A stretch of DNA of 64,000 bases, from assembly GCA_944470555.2 (NCBI GenBank), contig OX104127.1:140510786-140574785 (forward strand), written 5' to 3'. Below, piece after piece: positions 38,101 to 51,556 of this stretch. Both the position numbers and the translations under genes were made by a program. The DNA comes from Heterobilharzia americana (lineage: Eukaryota > Platyhelminthes > Trematoda > Strigeidida > Schistosomatidae). The notes beneath the pieces are model-generated. The model saw nothing but the letters and a program-made list of their open reading frames with translations, searched no databases and was not told the origin of the DNA. How positions within the stretch are numbered: the first letter of the stretch is position 1; each line of letters opens with the position of its first letter.

Positions 38101-41100
38101 GGAGTGACTCTAACCCAGTAACTATTGCTCCAAACTCCAAAGCGTTATTCCCTAGGCTACTGGGGCAAGATAGCCACCACTTATGTAACAGGTATCACTT
38201 GTTGTTGTTTGTTACTTGTAATTTCCCGCTGGTATCGAGAGTCGAATCCCTCCACCTTAGTTGAGCGAAATGCATGTTCTGGATTCTACTGTGAGTTACC
38301 GAGTATCCGGTTATATCGAGGTATCCACATAGGAGGCCATCTGCCAACAGAGGTCGAACAGTTCGACCTTGTATAGGAACGGGAAATTACAAGTATCGAA
38401 CAACAGTATGTGATAGTTTCATGGTTTTCGTATTCCTTAGTTCGCATGAGTCTATAACAAACTTACCACATGTATTCAAAACGACTTGGTACAACACATC
38501 TGCTTATGCATTCACTTCCCACTGGACAGTTGAAATTGGAGGTTTATATCAACTAAAGTAGTTGACACCATTTTTATGCGTATTTGCTAATTGTTTGGAT
38601 ATCTGATCGTAACATCAGTTGGTTCCATCTACTCTTACTATTACTACTTCCGGGTTGCTACCTTCTGATTCGGTCGTTCTGTCAATATCATCACGCCAGC
38701 TGACTAACAAAGAAGACAAGGGTATACTGCTAGTTCTCGAAGATTATAATATATTTTACAAAATCCATAGCGAAGGCGTAAGGTCCAGAAAACATAAACT
38801 GCCCGATCGAATGTCAGTGAATACGAACAAAAAGCAAGAAGAATAAGATCATTCGTTATTGATTGGTTGTGTAGTGATATAAGTGTTGGTTAAGGTAAGC
38901 ACAAGATACAGGAAGATCCAGAAAACATCTGACTGACAATGTTTCACTCCTACCGGTTGGTAAGGTTAGTAACTTTCTCCTAGTAACAAATAATCATGGG
39001 TTACAAAAATAGATGCGGCTAACGTAAAGCGTCTAGGAGTTTAGATCAAGTCTGTTAAGAATCGCATGGTTTGAGAAGGTTACAAGCTTTTAATGAAAAG
39101 CGACTCAGTAGCAATAACTGTGTGTGGTGAGACTAAGGAGGGAAAAGTGTGAGGTTAGGTGTAGATTCTTAGATCAGGAAGGTGAATTAATAGATGAAGT
39201 TGTGAAAATTTACCAGCTGAGGTGGCTGGAACATTTCTTGTTTGTGCTAAACAATCATCTCTGTTATGCGACTGTGAGACATGATGATTAAAAGTAGAAG
39301 AAATGAAGCGGTTATAGGTTTTTGATTACACGTGTCTTCGTAGCATTGCTTACGTTTAGCGGGATCATTGTGTGAACAGTGTTGAGGTAAGGCGAAGGGT
39401 ACTAGGCAAAACAAGCGAGTCGATTAATGAGGTTGTGAAACTGAGTCGACTGAGATATCTTGGATATGTAGTGTACAAACCGATCCACTACCTACCTCGG
39501 CGTGCAATGCAGGGTAAGTTGGATTAGATTAGAGAAGGACTCACGGTGGCCAGACGAAAACATGTAACCAGTCAATGAAGTTCCTGACTGTTGGTCTGAG
39601 CTGTATGAGGAAACGTACAGTATCTGGTCGTGTCTCCGATGAGATAGGGATCAGCGGTTGAGAACCTACCGTTGGTGATATGGCTGAAAATCAGTGATAA
39701 TGCCACAGATGTATTCACTCCTTGATATCTTCTAAAGCTTGAATATTTGCACTAACCCTTATCTTCAGATTGTTTATTCTTTCACACTACTTTATCTACT
39801 TTGATATCAGTGATTTTCTATTCACCTATTCTTTGTGTACTTCTGTGGTGAAGTGTTACAACTTTAGCTGATGATGCATCAGCTCTGCAAGGTTCCACGT
39901 TGATTTTGTCAATTAGTCTATGCAACCACCAACTAGTTCAACATATGTTAACCGAATAAGATGAAGATGTCGGTAGCTTGATTGGCGTCTTCAAGATGAT
40001 AGAAGTCAATAGATGAAGACTCTTAGTGATATGGTTTGAAATTGGTCATTAGTGGTATACATGTACACATTCTTTTTTATACTTAAGATTCAGAAAGTTC
40101 TTTTTATTCTTTTTTTCACTTCTGTTTTATTCTTTTTCTACTCATTTCTTAAAATTGTGTAAAAAGTGTAGCAGCTGAAATTGATCCACTTCTATTCAGG
40201 CATCTATTTCGATTTGTTTGTCCTTTCGATCCAAGGATATTGATTATTTTTAAAATCGGTAACTTTTGGTTGGATCATATTAGCATAGGTATGCTACTAA
40301 GAGTGAGTGATTCAGGTAGAATGATTGGATAACTGACCAGAGATTCCCAAGGTCCATCATCATGTTGGATGAACTTGTCAGGAATTTTTACTATTCCCTG
40401 CTCCTCATTCTTTTTCTACTGTGTTAAGATGACACCTTCTTTCTTCGATCTCTTAAAACTTCTTATGTATAAAGATTCCCTGATTGATCTACAATGCCTA
40501 CTAGATGAAGATGATAACAAATTTTCAGAAAATCTAAACTGAAATTGAATATTTGGTACGCTTTTCATCCTTTCGTGGTGTAAAACGTTCCCTCGGGATT
40601 GGTTTAACCTGATATCCAGTTTCTGTGTGAAGAGTCAAGCACTTGGGGGTATATTAGGCAATTCACTTACCTGAGAAGTATAAGCGCCGAATGTTATGTA
40701 GAATACTGCTCCGTGTTGCACTATGAGACTAATCGTCAAGCTTTCATTGTCTTTCTGGGCAACGTCATCTTCACTAATGTCAATATGACTTCATACTGAA
40801 GAAGACACGTACTACCAAAATCACCCATTTAAGCGACAAATATCCCCCATTGTTTCATCTGCCTCAGAAGTCAGATCGACCCTGGTAGGTCAGTGACCGA
40901 CGAAATCTCTTCACAAATACAAAAAGTTACATTGAATTTCCTCAACTAAATCCACTCATGCCACCACTGTGATATCCAGTTGTCGATTAAGGATCAAGTG
41001 TACTGTGTTGCACTTCACTCGATCCTAATACATCACTGTGAAAAATGGTCATTAAAAGTAGAGGAAATAAGAAGATTTCAGGTGTTTGACCACCGTCGTC

Positions 41101-44100
41101 ACCTTTGTAGCATAGACAGTGTGTTGTGAGTAACGTAGAAGTCAGGTGTAGAGTGAGCGTTTTAGGGAGAAGAGAAGAGGAGAGTCAGTTGGTGTGGTTG
41201 TGAGCATTCATCGAGTCAGATGGTTGACACATGTGTCACGCATGTCTAGTCACCCATCTACCTCGTCATACACAATATTAGCTGAAGTAGGTTTAGGATG
41301 GAAAAGGGCTTGAGGTAGCCAGACTCGAACATGTCATCACTGCATGGAGTCTGTGACTGTTCGTCTGAGCTATGTACGGAGATGCAGACTAGTAGGTTGA
41401 GGTGCATGTGATAACAGAAACCGGTGGTGATGGTGGTTGTGGTGGTGGTTGGAGACTGTAATCGATATGGCTCAGAATCGGTATCAGTGGCACAGATGGT
41501 ATCCACGCATTATCTTCGCTATACTGAGTTGAGGATTTTCTCCTTCCTCCTTCCCACTTCCTCTTTATTACTACCTTCTTCTGGTTTTCATCGATTCTTC
41601 TTTACATATTTTTTAACTGTTCATCTAATTGCTTTGTTACTTGATGTGCTGAAATGATGTGTGACAAGTTGAACCGTTAAGCAGTAATGCCTTGACCTAT
41701 GTTGTTGTCTGTTGTCCTGTTTTCTTCAGTTTCTCATGCCATCAGACCGGCTAACGTGACACAGTGGCCCGCTGTCCGATAACGTTGCCAATGGTCCTAG
41801 GTTCAAGTTCCAGTGGTTGTAACGTCACTCACTAGGATGTTGGTGCGTCCGGCTGACAAGTCCCAAGCAGAGTGGGGTGCAAGTGCAGGACTACACCGCT
41901 CGCCGATATGGACCACTAATTGTTTCATTGTCGTTAGGGTTTAGTCCGACGTCTTTGTCATTAAATTTGTTTTGTGAAGGAGACAGAAAAGTTGGGATCA
42001 TAATTGTTAGATGGATCGATTTATAGTAGGAGGAGAAAATTTAAAAGGTTCAAATCCTAAAGTCCGATGCCTATTTTTCTTCGTCTCCTTAACCAGTATA
42101 TAATTTTCAACTCTTTAATTTCCCTTCTTTTCCTTTCAAACGTCGCATGCATTGCTAGAATGAAAATAAGAGGGCATCTAGCATAACTAAGCATTAGATA
42201 AGAAAGACGTATAGCATTTCGCTACCCAACTTGTTGTGTAATATTTCCTCTTTCCTTTCCGCCTACACATCATTTTTTTTATTCTGAGTTTAAATAATTC
42301 ACACAGATGAAATCATTCATGAATATTTTTTAAAAGGAAGTTTAACGGACTGTCTGTTCAAACAACTGAATTTTATATGTGATTACAACGCATCCTCTAT
42401 GCATTTTTGCTTTCTCTCTTTTACATTCAAATTCCTCAAAATTAACCTCCAAGTGAGAGGAGAACTAACTAAAGCTTTCTTGCTAAAAAATTAGTCAATA
42501 TTTTGAAAGTGTAACTGATAAATGGGCATTAAGGTGATCAAAATGAATAGTTGGCTGCATCAACATTTCACGAATACGGTCATTAAAATGGAATTATTAA
42601 TGTAGTCTATTTAATTTTGCTACTTATTAGTAGTAAAGTTTGTGAATCTAAAATAATTTCGTTTTCTTGAACATCTATGAAATAGGTAGGAATTCGTTTT
42701 CAGAAATTTCGGCTGGATCAGCTGGAGATTAATTCTGTTCAATGAAATTGAATAACAACTGTTCAGTTCAAATAATAGCTTAGCTTATTCTTTATAAAAA
42801 GAAAATGGAGGGACGTTGTGTAATAGAATCCATGAGCCACCACAATTTCTTCAGCATATTTTCACTAATCCAACCGGCATTTGATTTTGGCTTATCTTTT
42901 AAGTTGCAGAGGCCAAGAGGTACATTTCATCCTGTTTTGAATTGTTTAGATGAATAGATCTGAATCCATTGGGAACGGAATCTGGCACTTATCTCTTCGA
43001 ATGCAATGGACAGAGGGATTAAATAGATTGTTGAGTTACGCGTACTAAGAAGGATAAAACTCACATTGATTCTACTAATAGTCACCACCAAGCAAGTAAT
43101 ACCAGAATGTAACTCAGAAGGCATCGATGCTAAGAACCTAGATACCCACACAGGTTGACTGATTCTGTTTATTTAGTTAGGCTACACTGGCTACACAATA
43201 ACCAAAGATATAAAACGGATAGCTGAGGTTATCCAGTCAATTAAATGCAACCATACAAGCGTGGGTATTAATATCACTGTAATGGACATAAAAATGACCA
43301 ACGGACTCGAAATAACTCGTACAAACACCATATATGTGCCTAAATACCTAGTCCAATCTACTACTGGCACGTAAATTCATTACAGTTAGAATTCTAGCTT
43401 GATTTATAAAGAAACCGATTTAAAGTAGCTCTACCTTATAGTCATTGCCTAGTCATATTGATAATTTCCACATGTAAACTAAAATCATCAGTATTCCTAA
43501 AGTTAGGCTGTTTTGTTAGCAACAGAATTGTAAGGAATGGTCAGTTAGTATAATTCTATTATCATCGTCCTAGTATGGAACTCTTCAGAAGTGTGTACTC
43601 ATGACCCTGACAGTGTTAAAAGTTTACTTATTTAGAGGTAGTATTCATCATGGACTGACATCAGTTGGGGAACCGTTGAAAATATGGGATCACTGGACAG
43701 CTGTTTCGTCCTAGTATGGGACCCCTTGGCAGTACGCACCCATGGCCCGGTTAGAGATCGAACCCAGGACCTTTAAGTTTCACGGAGAATGCGCTAACCA
43801 CCCAGCCACTGCGTCGGTTCTCAGTGGTTCACAATCGCCAACTTCTGTCAACTCACGATATAGCGCTACTACCACCCAAGGTCTTCAGTTGGCATCCGCC
43901 TCACTTCCGACTGGTTGACCCTACAGGTCATGGCTTCTCACATATTTATTTGTTTATAAGTCGTTACTGTCTTTCTTTCCACGCTTTCAACATTTTCAAT
44001 GAAATCTCTTTTCCTTCGTTCTTTTAAATTTACCTCCTACTTTTAATGAACTAAACTAGTTTTTTTCATCTTAGTGACTAGCAGCGGAATCCAGTACGCA

Positions 44101-47100
44101 TGTTTCGTCCTATTCGATTCTCATCAAGTGAATGTATCTGTCTCCCAGTGACTAGTGTTGTTCCCACTTAGATTCGAAACTAGTAACCATAGCTTCACTT
44201 TTGTTATTTCTCGCTAATCATTTATTGAAAAAAGTCTCCAAATTCAGTTCAAGAACAAGTTTCATTTAACCATTGAAATAGTCTCATTACTTCATTAAAG
44301 TTAACGAATTAATAATTCAATGAAGAAAACTTTCTTTGCGATGAATTATTTTCAAAAGCTGTGCAATCGTATTTATAGTTACTATAAAAATATATGCCCA
44401 TAGCGTGCTAACGGGTCACTAGAAGTTCATCAAAAATCGTTTATAAGATTACAATAAATCAGCACGATTTCTTAGAGAGATTATGATCAGTATGAGACTA
44501 GAGATTCGACCTAACCGTTTTAAGCGCAGAGGTTAGGACTGAACCGATGAATTGCCAAGGCTTCTGCTATATTCATGCGGCGAATCCGCACTCTCATAGA
44601 AGTGTCTGATTTGATTTTATAAGTGACTTTGAAGGAAAATTCTAATGGAGTAGGGTGAGCAGATTTAACCAAATGTTCGACAATCGACCCTTAGACAGAA
44701 ACAGTCTGCTTTTTATGTGATTATATCGAGTTCAATAGACTTGAAACTGGAATTCCTAGACAATCTGTAAAGAAGATTCTCTTGACGTGTACTTTTAATG
44801 TACAGTTCAGATTTAATATTGAACTTTATTGAATAAAGAATGGGGTAGCAGTTGGTTCACCATTGGGTCCTCTCCTAGCTGATTGGTTCATAGCTAATCT
44901 GGGCAAGAGCAAACTACATTCATTTGTCGACCACCTCCAACTACATATGAGATACATGAATGACATTTTCATCATCTGTGGGCAGTATAATAACTTTGAA
45001 GCACTATACCACGGAAATTCCAAGAGTGTGACAAGTCAGTTAAATTTATTATGGAAACTGAAAGTTACTAAATTCCACTTCGTGGACTTTTTGTTGAGTA
45101 GAAGACATAATGGTTCCCTGAGAAGATCGATTTATAGGAATGAAACCTGGAATGAAAAATGTACCAATTTTGAAAGTTGGGTTCAACTAAGCAAGAAAAA
45201 AAGTTTAGTGCATTCACTATGTAGAAGAATGAGAGGGATTTGTACAAATGATGCTGTAAATGAGGGACTGGCAGTACTTCGAAGAGTGGTTGTCGAGAAT
45301 AATTATCCTTCAGGATTCATAGAGAAGAATATGAAACCTAAACAATACCAAGAACAAAACCTGACGGTTCGAAAGCAGATACTGTTTGGGAGTATTAAAT
45401 TTAAAAGAGATACAACGGTACTGAAGAAAATCTTTTTTGCCCGACTTCGGATTGTTTTCTCCAGTCAACAAATGATTGCGGAGTGTGTAAAGGATAAATT
45501 ATCTCATTGGGCTACCTCCATGAGTCCTTATTAATTCAACTGTTCTTTTGGAAGTGGTTACATAGGTCACACAAAGCGTGTTTTATCCAAATGCAGCTCC
45601 GAAAACTATCCTGCGTAGCTGTCGAAAGGAGTGCGGAAAGAGGATTAACAGCTCAATTCTTCAGCATCTGGTTAAATCGGGTCACCCTACTCCACTGGAA
45701 TCTTCCTTCAAAGTTATGTATAAGACCAAATCAAACATCTCAATGGGAGTGAAGATTTGACATCTGAACACAACAGAAGTCTTGGCAATTCATCGGTTAA
45801 GTCCTGATCTTTGTGCCTAAAAGGGTCAGTCGAATCTCTAGTCTCATCTTGATCATAATTTCCATAAGATATTTTATTCCATCAGTTATTGTGTGTTCAC
45901 TTATTGTAATCCTATGAGCAGTTTTCCGGTGACCTTGGGTTGACTTTCTAGTCATTATCACTTTATGAGTTCACTGACCGTTTTTGATGACTTGGCATTG
46001 ATCTATTGTCTATTAATGAATACACACTGTTGTTGTAACTATACATAAGAGTGTACAGCTTTTGAAAAAGATTCATCGAAAAGAAAATTTTCTTCACTGA
46101 GTTGTCTTTTGATAGTTTTTCAAGTTTAATTTTGTCACCTAGTGTAAACTTTTAGAATGATTTGAATATGTGATGAATAAGTTGTTGATTACATAATGCC
46201 GATGATATATATTCACCAGGATAACCTGTCACTGTACAGTTCAGTTACTAGATCTAATTGAGTAGGTTATTTCATGAGTTATAGTTATGGTTATGATGGA
46301 TAGTGGCTAGTAGTGGAATCCAGGATGTGCATTTTGTCCTATTTGGGACTTGTCATCTGAATGTACCTGCCTCCTAGTGAGTGATGTTGTTCCCATCAGG
46401 ACTTGAACTCGGGGCCCATTGCTTCCAACCCCAGAGTGTTATCTACTACAACACCAAGCCAGGATAGCCACTTGTTGTGCGACGGGTATAGTTTTTAGTA
46501 TTATTGCTTGTATTATACCATCATTGATTGGACAGAAGTGGTCGATCTCTATTGGCATATGGGTTCCTGTACGGATGCCTCGATATTACCTGCGTTCTAA
46601 TTATAGTCATGATGGATAGTGGCTGGCAATTATACTATTTCATGAGTTGTTTATACTGATGAAATGCAACTGTATTTTGCGTTACGGAGAGTAAGAAGCA
46701 GTCAGTAGGAAATCTTGGAACTGCCTTGTATATTGCTTCGCATGTGCTCAAGTGATATCGAGGAGACACTGGCTTCCAGTTTCCTCAATTACACCAGTGT
46801 AGGTTAGATACGGAATCCCAACATTCGCCACTGATTACTTAAAAGCAATAAAGCCACAGTTTCCTTTTTTTGTCACTAATTATTGTGTATTCTAATCGGA
46901 ATATTTAAAAATCACAGACATGTACACGTCTGATAAATAAATAAATAAATTTTATTTATTTATTTCTCCTTTATTTTATTATGAAATAGGTTGTCGAGTT
47001 ATTAAATCGACTGTATACACTATTCGATGGAATTATTGAGAATTTTGACGCCTATAAGGTGGAGACAATCGGTGATGCTTATATGGTTGCTTCAGGTTTA

Positions 47101-50100
47101 CCCCAAAGAAATGGTAATAAGCATGCACGTGAAGTAGCCCGTATGTCTATTGCTTTTCTAAAGGCTATCTTTGAATTTCAAATTCCTCATAGACCTGAGA
47201 AACGTTTAGAGTTAAGAATTGGTATACATTCAGGTAAGTGAAATATACTTCAGCTATTCTATGTTGATATGTTGAATAACTAATTGGCATAGGAACATTT
47301 TAAAGAAGTATTTTTTATTGAGTCTGTACACCCTTCGTCAGAATAAGCTGTGCAGTTGTTGTGCTCAGCTGTCGACTTCATCAGTGTTGACGAGTTGTTG
47401 CATAACTGTCTATTTAGATAAGTGTATCGATAGGACAACAATGATTTATAGAATGGGACTGTCAGTTTTTTTGCGGTTGTGATAAGACTGTACCAAGCAC
47501 ATTGTACTTTATTCATATCTCTTATCATCTCATGTATTAATGGATACTGAATTATGATTGAAGGTGAAGTGGAAATCTAAGCCACCAAAGGATCCAAACC
47601 AGTAACGCCGAGGTTACCGGCTTGATGCTCTACCAACTGAGCTACATGACCGGACTGCTGACCAGATTTTTATTTCACTTCAATCACCAAGGATTTTGTC
47701 TGACTGCTGTGTAAATTCATGATGCGTTACTATCGCTTGATCGTGCTCACATTGGCTGCCTAGTCAAGATTTTTCATCCCAATCCAAATCAACCTGAATT
47801 TAAGAGAATGAGCTTCATATTGATTATCAGTCTGACTATCTGAGATAGCCATGGTTTGTTAGACTACGTGATGATTGAAGGTGAAATGAAAATCTACGCT
47901 ATGGCAGGATTCGAACTAGTGAGCCCATCATGATTTTTTAAGAATTCCACTCAAAGAGACAGCTTACAAGGGTCTTCTGTTCTCCTTTGCCTTAATTATT
48001 TGTTTACTTGTTTTCCACAACAGTTTCAATCTGATACTAGCCTTGAGCTAATATGACTGGTATACAGGGAAGGCTTAATCAATTCATTTATATCATAACG
48101 ATTCAGGTGTGAGATAGGAAATGACACGGATAAAATAGGTATTGATGTTAGTTGGATAGAGGTGATCGGCAAGAATCCTTACTTGATCTGGGTTTTGTGC
48201 TTTTCGGGACTCGTCAACAAGACGTATTTCCAACGTCGACAGAACTGATGTCCCACCTGAGACTTGAACCCACATCACTTGGTGTTGTAGTCGGTATTAT
48301 GTTAGAAATTAAAATATTTCTACGAATAAATTTAGCTCTAAGCTTTACATGTAGATTACATCCTAAGACTTTGATAATAATCTACTGGTTACTCCAAGTA
48401 TTAGGACAGCCTGATAAATTTCAGTCAAAATATGTACATAATTCCTACTATGTTTATTCACCTATTCAAAGCAAATCCATCTAATAACATATTCTTACAG
48501 GGTTAATTCAACATGTAAGGGAAAGTGATGATATTTAATCCTTGTACTTTATTTCTCTGTCCCTTTCTTTACTCTTTTCTAGGTCCAGTTTGTGCTGGAG
48601 TTGTTGGACAGAAAATGCCACGTTACTGTCTATTTGGTGATACTGTTAACACCTCTTCACGAATGGAAAGCAATGGTCTACGTAAGTTATACACCTTGTC
48701 TTCAATTGAGATATGCCTACATATTTACACGTTGTCGATTTTGTATCAGCTGAACTAACGGTACACCGGTCAAATACTACAATTCGATTTTGAGGTTTTT
48801 GGTGATTTATTGATTTCAGGTTGGTATTCATCATGTATAGACATCAGTTGGAGGAACATTGGAGACTTGGGAGCACTGGAGAGCTATTTCGTCCTAATAT
48901 GAGACTCCTCAGAAGTGTGCGTCCATGACGCCACCCCGCCAGAGATCGAACCCAGGACCTTCAGGTCCCGTGGCCACCACTTTGCCATTGAGCCACTGTG
49001 TGGGAGCCCAGTGGTCTATATCTCCTACTTTCATAATTTGACGAAATAGTGCTATATTTGAAGAGATGAGACTTGGTTGCTTTAACGTTGGATCGCGAAA
49101 ACCCGTACCACCGATATCAGAAGACCGTGGGGCAGGGAAGGGTATGCTATTTTTGGGGCTAACCTTTTCTTCCTACTGGGAAGGTGAGATCAGCATGAGA
49201 CTGATGGTCATTCACGGGAAACACTTAACTGCTGTCACACTCCATCCATTCAGCAGTACAACTTCGCCCTAGGACCCCATCATAGTGTAGCAGTCTACAT
49301 TTCAAAGGTAACTTTTTTTCATCTTATTACTGTCCAACAGACCTTTCTGGTATAGTAGGACCTCAAAGGAACAAGCGCCCGAACTAATGTAGCTCGTTCG
49401 GTCATTGCAATATCCAAGCCCGACCACCACGTCAAGGTAGCTATTAGTCGATCGAGTTTCTTTAAGAAGAAGAAGTACGCACCAGACTTTCATGAGAAAC
49501 GTTGGAATTATTTTATTCCAAACACGTTGTGATCTACACAAATATAAACTATATCTAATGTCAATCCTTTACTTAGAGCCCAATATTTGCGATGCTAGTC
49601 AGTCAAATCTTGATCATATTTCATATCAATAAAACAAAGATTGTTCATCATATACCACACAGTTCATTCAAGCGGAAATGGTTTATATAAACTGGGTATT
49701 GTATCAGAATACAATATTGCTAGGCATTATAGTTTATGCACGACTAAACCAAATAAACTGAATCTCGAAACTCACTTGGTATAGCATCAGGTTGGTAACC
49801 TGTCACAATCCAGATTGTCAACTGAACTTCACTCATCACCCAACATCAAGGACACCTGTCTGTCAAACTACACCTATTTCAAATATTCTCACTGATACAA
49901 TACTAAAGCACTGAGTAAGTAGTCAACTGGATTTATATATAATTATCTCTCGGATTCATGTACAAAGTAATTTGGAGGTTTGTGTGGATTTATTGATTTC
50001 AGGTTGGTATTCATCACTTACAGACATCAGTTGGAAGAACATTGGAAGCCTGGAAGCACTGGACGGTTATTTCGTCCTAGTGTGGGACTCCTCAGCATTG

Positions 50101-51500
50101 CAGAACCATGACCCTACCCCACCAGAGAGCGAACCCAGAGCCTTCAGGTTTCGTAGCCACTATCACCTTAAGGTTCACCTTTCTCACATGCCTTTTCTCT
50201 ATGCACATAAATTATCACTTCCTCTTTGTTTTTTACTTTAGCATAGGTTGCTTTCTCCATTTCAGTAACATCATCATTATTATTGTCATTTTTCTCTTTG
50301 CCATATCACTTTCTTCTCTTTTTAGCTTTAAAAATCCATATCAGTCAGCAAACATTTGATGTATTGAAGACATTTAAATCCTTCATTATGACTGAACGTG
50401 GTCTAGTTGAAATGAAGGTAACTATACAAATTTTATCTTTTATTTTAAATGTCATGTTGTTGTTGTTGTTGTTGATAATATGCTCAAATAAAAATGATCC
50501 TAATCTCCAATGTTCATGTTTTTTCTCTGATCTAAATGATTCATTACTAAGCGTCATACTGAATAATGCTTAGACTGCAATTTATTCCTCATAATCATAC
50601 TGAAGAACTTTCATATTTATTTCAAGATGCTATTCATCTCGGATTGATATTAGTTGGAGAATCATTGGACAATTATTTCGCTCTAGTATGAGACTTCTTA
50701 GGAGTGAGTACTCACAATCTCTCTACAGAGGATGAAACAATTATCTAATACTTCATAGGTTTTCAATGATTCTCCAACTTATGTCATTCTGTAGTGAATA
50801 TCACTTTTATATAAATAAATCCTTATAGACTTTTAAACTAAACTTTCTTATTGGTATCATATAGTGATAAAACCATCAACACAAGCTTCATCTTTAAGTC
50901 ATTTCTTTATTTGATAAAGGGACTATATGTTGATGTAGATAACTTGTAGGCTAGTAGACAGTTGCATAGTTCTTTTTGATATTAGTATAAGAAGGTGAAC
51001 GAAAATTGAATAGCACTATGAATTCAAACTTTTGTATTGTATTTTGTTCCCTTATGTTTCTTTTCTTTTCCTTCTTAAGTATATAGCGGAAAAGTTTCTT
51101 CCTCTGCCTCTTGTGGGGAGTGGGGGGGGGGGGACTGTAGCCTATTGGTGAACCAGTGGATCCATAAACTCGAATCCCGCTCCACTTACTAAGGTCTAGG
51201 AAACCAGTTAGTAGTATCATTAACTGTTATACAATAGGTGTTATGTTTCATTGTCTACTGCATGAATGTGTATGTGGTTACTGAGTAGATTTCGATTTCT
51301 TTCTATTTTGTTGAGATATTTTATTTTGATTCACCTGTTGAAAAGTGTATACAAGGTTGGTATTCAAATGAAGTATATTTTCTTGGCATCTACTATTCAT
51401 CTTTCAAGTAAAATTCATGCATACATCAATTATCGCTGGGAAATAAGAGGGCTGTCTAACTGAATTATAGTTTATTTAGTGTAACTTTTGGGCATGGAAC

Positions 51501-51556
<56 letters not shown>

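Larger units (their letters stand above)
44070..46590 (+). mobile_element. Penelope-like retroelement with inverted terminal arms, degenerate
   Basis: A reverse transcriptase fragment (44828-45531, [14 protein letters not shown], then [11 protein letters not shown]) is followed by a GIY-YIG-endonuclease-like remnant. The left arm (about 44270-44545) is repeated in inverted form at 45800-46290 (ATTATGATCA and GACTAGAGATTCGACC shared). HHR modules in minus orientation lie outside each arm (44090-44140 and 46318-46372), both with core changes. The RT catalytic motif YVDD is YMND, so it is inactive. Schistosomes are known to carry Penelope-like elements; the specific family was not checked. Confidence 0.78.
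37981..46989 (+). other. Intron 7
   Basis: 9.0-kb intron with HHR-SINE fragments, two CR1-like 3' fragments, a foldback-HHR copy and the Penelope-like element. Nothing recognised in about 38410-38990, 39750-40830, 41910-43550 and 46620-46980. Confidence 0.85.
47234..48582 (+). other. Intron 8
   Basis: 1.3-kb intron. Two tRNA-headed SINE copies occupy about 47530-47940 and a diverged HHR-SINE about 48100-48300. Nothing recognised in 47240-47530 and 48300-48580. Confidence 0.8.
48682..50325 (+). other. Intron 9
   Basis: 1.6-kb intron with two foldback-HHR family copies and a dispersed repeat shared with 29.8 kb. Nothing recognised in about 49480-49960. Confidence 0.8.

Noticed and set aside
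41258..41506. 82-codon minus-strand frame with a threonine run, matched at 52125-52361
   Set aside because: Identical frames at two loci looked like a small gene family, but they are antisense frames within the duplicated CR1-like fragments.
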